From: Pirellulaceae bacterium
Lineage (GTDB): Bacteria; Planctomycetota; Planctomycetia; Pirellulales; Pirellulaceae
DNA length: 64,000 nucleotides
Assembly (NCBI GenBank): GCA_029243025.1
Contig: JAQWSU010000034.1
Coordinates: 124,001-188,000 of the forward strand
Direction: 5' to 3'
Positions 54,501 to 61,645 of this stretch are shown in pieces. Position 1 is the first letter of the stretch; each line of letters opens with the position of its first letter. The translations under genes and the position numbers were made by a program. Below the pieces are notes generated by a model, which saw only the letters and a program-made list of their open reading frames with translations, was not told the origin of the DNA and did not search any database.

Positions 54501-54879
54501 TTTGCTCGGCAACCTCCTCGAGTTTTGAACGGATAGCCTTCAGGACAAGGCGCCGCTGGGAGTCGTTTGGTTGAGATATCACTGCGGGCGGCATTTGTCG
54601 ATTTTCGACAAGTTCAACCACCCTTTCCCAAGTGCGAAATTGCGTCAGAAACCGATTCGAAGACACAAGTTTCTTGAGATTGACGTTTGCTTCCGCATGC
54701 GAATCCGAATGACAATCAAAACAGTAGTCACGCAAGAAGGGCGTCATGGTAGCGACAAACGGACTGTCTGCTCCCAACAACGAGGAGGCCGTCAAGCAAA
54801 CAAGGAGTGAACAAATCGCTGCGATCGTTCTTTGCCCGGTTTTTCGAATCGCCACACCTTGCGCCTCCCGACAGATCAT
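51520..54879 (-). CDS. Large DUF1592-family haem protein
   Basis: A 1119-residue protein. Sec signal up to about residue 36; haem motif CFDCH at 53-57. [20 protein letters not shown] marks DUF1587. A long middle part (about 190-650) has no assigned domain and contains beta-rich segments. [15 protein letters not shown] begins DUF1595, [15 protein letters not shown] is DUF1592, and the second haem motif [20 protein letters not shown] is in DUF1588, followed by the DUF1585 tail. The long middle makes it the largest of the three DUF1592 proteins here. Start overlaps the upstream stop as ATGA. Confidence 0.92.
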   Translation of the reverse strand: MICREAQGVAIRKTGQRTIAAICSLLVCLTASSLLGADSPFVATMTPFLRDYCFDCHSDSHAEANVNLKKLVSSNRFLTQFRTWERVVELVENRQMPPAVISQPNDSQRRLVLKAIRSKLEEVAEQKAGDPGPVAIRRLTSAEYAYVMTDLTGMELNLNSVLSGDAVGGEGFSNVGDVQFVQDSTLERYLEAAKLVAGRAVIGAGPLGFFDAPGKTGLELSAITRIQAIYRQYGFRSAAGEGGEPFGLELYPRAFFVAWQFQHRNQLGNAQQTLHDLAQQEDVSARFVDHIWQLLNRSDVAFPLSEISAAYRSLPVPNHFSDAAAKIEIRNQARRDCQKMAELLRSWQTRLASRVSDNEDALLLSVDSIQLDSEALFDIRLMWQEDAERASVQFITRPATEQPIENSLIVWSSPTVQFRDQQGEMMPAVPLNSLLPNGDETKALFGSERVANQQPIGNQEARVNLAEHDLLMTGNSDLEIELVIPPGAVSANLSVKAMLKTEISPQAVVRCTVRDGSALGVTAADQGQLSAILGRSEGAGFTMWKAGLREFATTLPDISHREPAPSDRDPIPAPYENDYNHPERNDFHYSIKYHRDDQFLVDKMLDDAIKERLDQAWCDLLLSFDYHDRYFAFLIRKNGLGENLDSVDEKKIGEITPEWISKLPVASRSIARRLVDSYQEASRVTQDASPSHVDQAVLFAQLAWRRQLDETDRKLLHEFYREMRQSEMMSHSEAVRSLLVRILMAPEFLYRIERASADPDLITLDAWELASRLSFFLWSSSPDEELRRLAKQDRLDQQELTRQVRRMLGDPKARRFATEFFGQWFGFYRFDDFRGIDLKRFPEFDERLKRSLYEEAVAFFEYLVREERPCDEILFADYAHWNQSLALHYGAASKRTSQLGDELERISDLGMLRRGGLLGLGAIHATTSAPLRTSAVKRGDWILRRVLGTPVPPPPDDVGSIPADDVLGDGRTVRERLEMHRQEASCMSCHARIDPLGFALENFDPIGRWRDQYRDGQPIDEVGRMGDGSRIDGLIGLKSYLRSELPKFHRTLASKLVGYGLGRAEILSDRRLIQRLMEDLAAEATVADLATRIVTSKQFRTKRAAVVPVAVGAKHGISK

Positions 54880-57287
54880 TTGCTTGCGACCACTTCAACA
54901 GCACATTCGGCTACCACGGGATTCCCTCGCTCATCGATCGTTGTTGCACGAATGGTGACGGGCATATTGAAGGGCCCTCTCGGTGAAGAAATACGCACCT
55001 TGAGCGATCCCGTATCACGATTAGCGTCAATCGTGATCGGGCGGGCTGAAATCCCTTGAAAGTGTCGGGGCACGAGGAGTTCCACGGTCACCGGCTTCGC
55101 TGCAAGTTGCCCGCGCTTCACAGACACGTTCAGCACGGTCTCATGGCCCGACAAGGCGTGGATGTATGAAGGGGAGACTTGCACCGCGGTTGGAGAGGGC
55201 GACGAGAGAATAATAATCTGATCATTGACATTGCTGGAACTGTAACTGACCTTGTGCACTTGGCCTTCTTCGTCGATGACCTCGCCGACCCCCATCACAA
55301 CCACCCGCCCAATGCGATTCCTTTCTAATCGCATTGGTATGTGAATCGGATACCGGAAAACGGTTTCGCCTGGGGGTACAATTAACGCGTCACCTTTTAC
55401 TCCCTGCAGGTGGCGAGCCTGACGATCGGTCAAGGAGATTGTCACCGGCCCCTCAAAGCCATTTCGTTCAAGTCGGTACGGTCGATAATGAACCGTACCG
55501 CATGCAGCATAGTCGCTGCGGTATTGATCACCAAAAATCTTAAACGGCGTTTGGATTGAGACGGCGAGAAAAACGGAATCTCGCGATGGATCTCCCGGCA
55601 ACTGCGGAAGCATAGCAAGTCTTACCATGGAACCGTCGTCGGCCGCTGCCAGATCACCTTGTCCGAGCTGACCTTTTCCCCCTGACGTTTCTCTGACTGG
55701 GCGACCAAAAATTCGAATTGCTTTTCCATCGATTCGAGCGTCCATTGCAGCCTTCAGGCTTAATTCGCCCTCGCTCTTGTCTTTGGCGATAGTCGATTCC
55801 TCCAGTGATACTCCATCAGGCAATCCCTCGACCTCTAATTGCACCGCGTCCTGAAAGCCACCAACTCGAGCGACCGCCACCTTCAGTTTTGCCGTATCAC
55901 CACGAAACAAGGTTAAAGCGTCGGTTGGAAGTTTAAGCGAAAAATCAGGTGCAGGTTGGGGAAGAACCGTCATTCGATAAGCGAAATCGGTACCGCTCGC
56001 TTGGCTGTCGACGTGACGCACCTGAATCATGCACTGCCCCTCTTCTGGCATTTGAACCTCGCCGCGCGGTTCGACAAAATTGGCAGGGGTACTCCCGAAT
56101 TCGATCAGGGTTTCGCCGTTCATCGAAGTGGCGCGAACGACGGCGTCCAACTTCGAACCTAAGGATGCCGCATCCAGGCGAATCAGGATCCTTGAACCGG
56201 CGACTCCTTTGAGTGGCCAGCTGTCAATCTCACCAGCAGCGTCGATCCAGCCATTCACGACAACCGACTCACTGACGACAATCGGCTGTTTCTTGGCTGA
56301 CGTCGCCTCGACAATTTCGCGGAAATTCCCCACGGCAATCGGGATCGAATTCGAACGCCCCTCAGGCAGAGCAAATTTCTGAAGCTGAGTTTCAGGCGAG
56401 CCGTTCAAATCGAGCCAGCACGACGGGCCATCTACTCCCACACCAAAAAGTCGAAATTCGGTCTTCGCTCCGAGTTTTCCACCCAAGGGAAATACATGAT
56501 CCACAACAGGACCGCTTGTAACCGTGAGCCGATAGACATAGTTCTGGAACCCGCGAAACGAGATGTCGTGAATTCGCAGGCCGTAGACTCCGTCGACTGG
56601 AGCAACAAACCGCACGCGTGGATCGGGGCCCAGAAAATCATCGTTTTCCGCGATGCGATTGCCATCGGGATCCAAGACTTCCAGGCGAGCGTCAAGTTCG
56701 GAGCCCAATCGAGCTGCGTTAACCTCACAGGTGATGCATTGCCCAGCCACCACAGCGAATCGCCAGACGTCGACATCTTCTCTGGGAAAAATCCGTCCAT
56801 TGATGGTAATTGGTAATTTAACCTGAATAGGAACGGGCGCCCCATCGATCTCCTCTTCAATGATCTCCGGCAGATCGCCGACCACAAAGCGACGCCCTTG
56901 GGTAGCGCCCTGCGAGGTCCACAATTGCCAATAGGCGTTTCCCAACGGCGCATTCGAATCAATAAAAAATTCAGCCGCATGGTCTTTGGGATAATCCTCC
57001 GCCCGTTTGGACAAGGGCTTGACGACCATCGGACCTTCAAACCAGATTTTTTCAATTTGCTCAATCGCTGGACTCGCGGTGACCCCACTTCCCACGACTC
57101 GCAATGGACTCCCGCCGTGCAAGTAATGGGCTCCGATTCGGACAGAAACGTTAGTTCCTCGCTGGCCTCCCGCAGGAAAGATGTAGGAAGAGGACGGGAG
57201 GTCTGAAGCGTTACCAACAGCGCCAAGCAGCAGAAACGCCGATACTATCGGAGCGAGTCGGTCGCTGATTTGCTTGTACATTTGCAT
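54876..57287 (-). CDS. Secreted protein with two PPC-type domains
   Basis: An 803-residue protein, start ATG 57287 (57281 is an alternative), with Sec signal (to about residue 27). FPAGGQRGTNVSVRIGAHYLHGG near the start is a family mark of planctomycete surface proteins. Two beta-sandwich pre-peptidase C-terminal-like domains are at about residues 155-265 (REDVDVWRFAVVAGQCITCEV) and 340-455 (GEIDSWPLKGVAGSRILIRLD). No enzyme motif. It sits between DUF1501 and DUF1592 genes, coupled to the latter by ATGA, so it is probably an extracellular binding partner of the haem proteins. Confidence 0.85.
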   Translation of the reverse strand: MQMYKQISDRLAPIVSAFLLLGAVGNASDLPSSSYIFPAGGQRGTNVSVRIGAHYLHGGSPLRVVGSGVTASPAIEQIEKIWFEGPMVVKPLSKRAEDYPKDHAAEFFIDSNAPLGNAYWQLWTSQGATQGRRFVVGDLPEIIEEEIDGAPVPIQVKLPITINGRIFPREDVDVWRFAVVAGQCITCEVNAARLGSELDARLEVLDPDGNRIAENDDFLGPDPRVRFVAPVDGVYGLRIHDISFRGFQNYVYRLTVTSGPVVDHVFPLGGKLGAKTEFRLFGVGVDGPSCWLDLNGSPETQLQKFALPEGRSNSIPIAVGNFREIVEATSAKKQPIVVSESVVVNGWIDAAGEIDSWPLKGVAGSRILIRLDAASLGSKLDAVVRATSMNGETLIEFGSTPANFVEPRGEVQMPEEGQCMIQVRHVDSQASGTDFAYRMTVLPQPAPDFSLKLPTDALTLFRGDTAKLKVAVARVGGFQDAVQLEVEGLPDGVSLEESTIAKDKSEGELSLKAAMDARIDGKAIRIFGRPVRETSGGKGQLGQGDLAAADDGSMVRLAMLPQLPGDPSRDSVFLAVSIQTPFKIFGDQYRSDYAACGTVHYRPYRLERNGFEGPVTISLTDRQARHLQGVKGDALIVPPGETVFRYPIHIPMRLERNRIGRVVVMGVGEVIDEEGQVHKVSYSSSNVNDQIIILSSPSPTAVQVSPSYIHALSGHETVLNVSVKRGQLAAKPVTVELLVPRHFQGISARPITIDANRDTGSLKVRISSPRGPFNMPVTIRATTIDERGNPVVAECAVEVVASK

Positions 57288-57299
57288 CGATGAGCACCG

Positions 57300-58628
57300 C
57301 TAAAGTAAGTTTTGGATGACGCGTCCCTCATTAACTATTTTGATCGGCCGACCCTCGGGCGTATGAAATTCATCTTGTGGATTGATTCCCAGTTGATGAT
57401 GGATCGTAGCGGCCAGATCTTCGGGGCGCAGTGGATCGTCGACAGGCTTGACAGCATGAGCGTCCGTACTTCCGATGACGCGCCCACCCTGAATGCCTCC
57501 CCCGCCCAACATGACGGTGAAGGCCGGTCCCCAATGATCTCGTCCTGCCTCATTATTGATGCGTGGGGTTCGGCCAAATTCACCTGTAACCATCACAATG
57601 GTTGACTCCAACAGACCTCGATCGTCCAGATCCCGATACAGAGTTGACATCGCCCGGTCGAGCTGAGGCAACAACGGATCCTTAAGAATGCGAAAATTCC
57701 CCGAATGCGTGTCCCAATCAACATGGGTCGCCAGCACACAGCGCACACCGGACTCCACGAGTCGCCGGGCCATCAAACACGATTGACCGAGTGTATTTCG
57801 ACCGTACGCATCACGAACTGCGGCCGATTCCGCGTGAATGTCGAAAGCCTTCTTTGCCTTGGGTGAAGTCATCAAAGAAAAGGCTTGTTCACGGAACGCG
57901 TTCACCGCTTGCAACGAACTATTGGCCCGCACCTCAGTTGATCGCTGATAGCGATCGACAGACGCCAGCAACTGGCTTCGATTACCAAGCCGACGAGCAT
58001 CCAGATCAAGGGGTGGCACAATATCCCGCACGGCAAAACTCGGATCATTCGGATCAGCGTTGATACTCAGAGGAGCAGCTGCCGGACCTAGATAAGCAGA
58101 TCCGCCCGCATTGTGCATCTCAGGCAGCGCGACGTAGGCCGGCACCGATCCTCGCGGACCGAGTTTCCTCGACACGATCGATCCGATGGATGGATATTCA
58201 TTGTTGGGTCGCAAACCTCCCTGAAAGGCAGCCGAGGGTTTATAACCGGTCAACAAATGGTGATCCGCCTTCTGATGATCGGATGAAGTATTCGTCATCG
58301 ACCGCAACAGGGAAAACTTATCCATTTGCTGAGATACTTGGGGCAAATGTTCGCAGACAACCAGACCGGGAATGTTTGTTGAAATCGGATCAAACTCACC
58401 ACGAATCTCAGCCGGCGCATTGGGTTTCATGTCGAAAGTGTCAATCGTGCTCAGGCCGCCCTGCAGGAAGATGATAATCATCGACCGACGATCTTTCTCG
58501 TCCGGCGCGTCGGCAGAAGCCTGCTGCATTTGGGCTAACGACCAATGAGCACCCAGAAAACCCGCACTACCCACGCGCAAAAACGATCGGCGGCTGATTC
58601 CGTCGCAAAAGGTCCGATGCTTCATCAT
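57300..58628 (-). CDS. DUF1501 family protein with Tat signal
   Basis: A 442-residue protein with a Tat signal (SRRSFLRVGSAGFLGAHW). Family marks are IFLQGGLSTIDTFDMKP, LPQVSQQMDKFSLLRSMTN and the metal-site-like IVMVTGEFGRTPRINNEAG near the end, plus ATHVDWDTHSGNF. The alkaline-phosphatase-like fold predicts a metal hydrolase, but no substrate is known. It follows the DUF1549/DUF1553 gene by 69 bases. Confidence 0.93.
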   Translation of the reverse strand: MMKHRTFCDGISRRSFLRVGSAGFLGAHWSLAQMQQASADAPDEKDRRSMIIIFLQGGLSTIDTFDMKPNAPAEIRGEFDPISTNIPGLVVCEHLPQVSQQMDKFSLLRSMTNTSSDHQKADHHLLTGYKPSAAFQGGLRPNNEYPSIGSIVSRKLGPRGSVPAYVALPEMHNAGGSAYLGPAAAPLSINADPNDPSFAVRDIVPPLDLDARRLGNRSQLLASVDRYQRSTEVRANSSLQAVNAFREQAFSLMTSPKAKKAFDIHAESAAVRDAYGRNTLGQSCLMARRLVESGVRCVLATHVDWDTHSGNFRILKDPLLPQLDRAMSTLYRDLDDRGLLESTIVMVTGEFGRTPRINNEAGRDHWGPAFTVMLGGGGIQGGRVIGSTDAHAVKPVDDPLRPEDLAATIHHQLGINPQDEFHTPEGRPIKIVNEGRVIQNLL

Positions 58629-58697
58629 GAAGTTTCACTTTCCCTGGGGGGGGCAACCGTCGACCGAGTACCAGTCCACTTCGCCCCTCCTATCCGT

Positions 58698-61124
58698 TTA
58701 GTGGTTAAACAAGAACTCGTACGAGTTCATCAAGCTCCAAGCGAGATCTTCCAATGCCTCTTTTCGCGATTCCGCCTTGCGACAGTAAACGACAGCCTTG
58801 TCGAGCTCTTCGTCGGTCGGATAACGACTATAAAAAGCGAGATACATTTCTTCAATCACCGCACCATTTTGAGCGACAGCAGTCGCCCAACGTGAAACGG
58901 CCCCGCTGGGATGCGTAATTTTTTTCTGCATTTCCTTCGAGTTCAGCACGTGCAAGATTTGCGACACATTCGCTTCCACATTACGCTCACATTGACAGGC
59001 GCTTTTTCGGAGTGGACGCCCGAACAGATTAAGGAAGTAGTGTTTTGAACCACTATCCCAAAGTTCAATCGCCCGAATCCCCATCGGATTACCGGCAAAC
59101 TTTTCCGGTCGATCGGTCACCTGGCAAATCGCATCCAAGAGCACCTCTGCATCCAATCGTTTGAACACAGCTCGCGAATAATTTTGCTCGTCCCGCTCAT
59201 TACTTTGATTCGGTGACGTTCCGCGTTGATAGGCGTCCGATGACACAATCAGCCGAATCAGCTCCTTCACGTCAAAGTCGCACTCGATTAGGTGTTCAGC
59301 GAGTGCATCCAGCAATTCAGGATTGCTGGGTGGATTGGTCGGTCGCAGGTCATCGACCGGTTCTACCAGGCCACGTGCCATAAAATGGGCCCAAACCCGA
59401 TTTGCAATATTCCTCGCGAACCAGGGATTCTGCGGCGAAGTCATCCATTCGGCAAACTGACTTCTTACCGATTCACTTTCAGAAACAGGAGCTTCGTAGA
59501 GCGCACGCGCCGGAACATCAACACCCGTGCGAGGATGCTGCACAACCGCTTTGCCAGCTGACTGAATCAACTCACCCCGTGAGGAGGCGACTAATTTGAC
59601 CGGCTCAAAAAAGGCTCGCATCCCGTGGTAGTCGGTCTGACTAATCCGATCAAATGGATGATGGTGGCACTGAGCACATTCAAGTCGCACTCCGAGAAAG
59701 ACCTGCGCCAGCACACTTGACCGCTCGCCACTCTCCGTGACGGCCTTGTAAAACGTGCCCTGTGGCTGTTCAACCAGTTTCCCCTGCGCGGCCACAATTG
59801 CGCTGGCAAATTCATCCAAAGGCATGTTCTCCGCAAAACAATCACGTATCCATTTGTAGTACGCAAACGCATCTTTGTAACCCAGTTTTTGTCGATCAAC
59901 TCTCAACGTGTCCGACCACTTTAAGGACCAATAACTCGTATACTCATCACGCACCAAAAGTTGCTCAACAAGCTTCATGCGTTTCTGTTTGGATTGATCC
60001 TTAAGAAATGCAACGGTTTCGGACTTTGTCGGCAATGTTCCAATCACGTCAAGATAGACACGCCGCAAAAACGTCGAATCATCGGCTCGCCTCGAAGCGG
60101 TGAGATTCAACTGGCTGAGACGATGGTTAACCCAGCGATCAACCACGTGGGTCTTCGGCTCCTTCAAAGATTTCTCGACCGGCGAGTCAGCTGCCACTGA
60201 CACGGGGTTTGCAATTAACAACTGCACGGTAGCCATTTTTTTCAGGAAGGTGGCCATCACGGTCACCTGCCCCGGTGCACTTCCAACGCGAATCAGACCC
60301 TGCTCGTCGACTTGGGCCAAGCCCTCATGGTTACTTCGAAATCTTGTCAGCCCCGTGACATCACGCGAAGCTCCATTATCGAAAAACGCAATTACACGCA
60401 GCTGTTGAGTTGCTTCAAAATCAACAACCCGCTCGTTGGGATGCAATTCGAGCCTGTCGAGTTGCGGAAATTCTTCATCCATTTGAGCCCCGGCGGAAAT
60501 CCAATCATGGATTACTTCATATTCGGCCGTGCCCGGGCTAAGCCGTACTCCACCACCATGCGGCACCGCGCCAGACGCCTTGGTGAGCAGCAAACTTCGC
60601 GACGGTGAAGCTGCGAAGATGCGACGTCCCCGCCCCTCTCGCACAATCGCATGAAAATCAGCGAACGAATCAAAACCAAACACCGACAGCTTGAAGCCAT
60701 TCTGCCCCTCGGCTTTGCCGTGGCAACCGGACGAATTACACCCATGTCGACTCAGAATAGGCACCACATCCGTCTGAAAATATCGCCTCGGTAGCTGCGC
60801 GGAATTGACAACCTCAACTGGCACTCGCTCCGACATTCCATCGAAGGTAATCTCCACTTCGGTCTCACCATCGCCACGAGCGACGACACGGCCTTTGCTG
60901 TCCACGACACACACCGCGTCATTGCACGTCCGGTATCTTGCTTGATGAGTCAGATCCTTACCCGGCCCACTTTGATTCAATTCCCACACCAAAAGTCCTT
61001 GGGTCGCAGCCTTGCCTTCAAGGACCACTGTCTTGGGAAACACCTCGAGACTTTCGCCGGCAGCAAGCAGCGGGCTCTGAAAGGTCAACCACAGTAAGGT
61101 GATCCGGGGCAAGGTTTGCATCAT
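58698..61124 (-). CDS. DUF1549/DUF1553 haem protein with BIG2-like domains
   Basis: An 808-residue protein from ATG 61124, with AGGA 6 bases upstream; a longer start at 61142 is less likely. Sec signal residues 1-22. BIG2-like domains cover about 25-110 and 215-305 (ARGDGETEVEITFDG, VDEQGLIRVGSAPGQVTVM). Between them is a cytochrome motif with C129 and C134-H135 (CNSSGCHG, a widened spacing). DUF1549 with CAQCHHHPFD and DUF1553 (SPQNPWFARNIANRVWAHF) fill the rest. First gene of the five-gene operon. Confidence 0.92.
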   Translation of the reverse strand: MMQTLPRITLLWLTFQSPLLAAGESLEVFPKTVVLEGKAATQGLLVWELNQSGPGKDLTHQARYRTCNDAVCVVDSKGRVVARGDGETEVEITFDGMSERVPVEVVNSAQLPRRYFQTDVVPILSRHGCNSSGCHGKAEGQNGFKLSVFGFDSFADFHAIVREGRGRRIFAASPSRSLLLTKASGAVPHGGGVRLSPGTAEYEVIHDWISAGAQMDEEFPQLDRLELHPNERVVDFEATQQLRVIAFFDNGASRDVTGLTRFRSNHEGLAQVDEQGLIRVGSAPGQVTVMATFLKKMATVQLLIANPVSVAADSPVEKSLKEPKTHVVDRWVNHRLSQLNLTASRRADDSTFLRRVYLDVIGTLPTKSETVAFLKDQSKQKRMKLVEQLLVRDEYTSYWSLKWSDTLRVDRQKLGYKDAFAYYKWIRDCFAENMPLDEFASAIVAAQGKLVEQPQGTFYKAVTESGERSSVLAQVFLGVRLECAQCHHHPFDRISQTDYHGMRAFFEPVKLVASSRGELIQSAGKAVVQHPRTGVDVPARALYEAPVSESESVRSQFAEWMTSPQNPWFARNIANRVWAHFMARGLVEPVDDLRPTNPPSNPELLDALAEHLIECDFDVKELIRLIVSSDAYQRGTSPNQSNERDEQNYSRAVFKRLDAEVLLDAICQVTDRPEKFAGNPMGIRAIELWDSGSKHYFLNLFGRPLRKSACQCERNVEANVSQILHVLNSKEMQKKITHPSGAVSRWATAVAQNGAVIEEMYLAFYSRYPTDEELDKAVVYCRKAESRKEALEDLAWSLMNSYEFLFNH

Positions 61125-61162
61125 GCGAATCCTGGCAGGCAACGATGGGGGGGGACCGAATC

Positions 61163-61190
61163 ATTTTACAGTTTTTGCTGGCGCAATCAA
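61163..61190 (-). promoter_or_regulatory. Candidate promoter of the five-gene DUF operon
   Basis: Minus strand: TTGATT (61185-61190) and TAAAAT (61163-61168) with a 16-base spacer, just upstream of ATG 61124. Matches are 4 of 6 and 5 of 6. Leader of about 30 bases. Confidence 0.45.
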
Positions 61191-61548
61191 AAGCAACCTG
61201 CTCGGGATCGGCAATCATTTTTGCTCTAATTCCGTTTCCTTCAAAATCAACGCGCTGATCCTTGAAAGCCGCATACTTCATCGAAAGCGACCGGAAGGGC
61301 GAATGGGGCTCCCCGCACTCAATCGTCACAGCGAGGTTCACGGAAAGAAAAGGCGACGACGCACCCCTGATTAAACCTCAAATTGCACCAAAATGGGTAC
61401 ACCAGGCAAAAAAGAGCGTCACTCCCATAACCCTTCGCGACACCTCAGGATATTTTTGCGTCACCCGTATCAGGCTAAGCTTTCTGAACTTTCGCTGTTA
61501 AATCAAGGAAAAGCGTTAAACCAGTGGTCAAGATCGGGGCGAGAATGG

Positions 61549-61577
61549 TTGAACATTGCCACGTCTGCCGTGATAAT
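61549..61577 (+). promoter_or_regulatory. Candidate promoter of the right-edge DUF1549 gene
   Basis: TTGAAC (61549-61554), 17-base spacer, GATAAT (61572-61577). Matches are 4 of 6 and 5 of 6. It would start transcription near 61584, some 60 bases before ATG 61646. Together with the minus-strand promoter it explains the divergent arrangement. The rest of the 500-base gap (61191-61548) shows nothing clear. Confidence 0.5.
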
Positions 61578-61645
61578 TTAAGTCTTCGTGCCGACACATC
61601 CGATATCATCGGACGGAAATAACCCTTTTGTTGCAGAGGTAGGCC

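Noticed and set aside
56432-57226. A 264-residue minus-strand frame inside the PPC gene
   Set aside because: It overlaps the PPC gene in another frame on the same strand and shows no domain.
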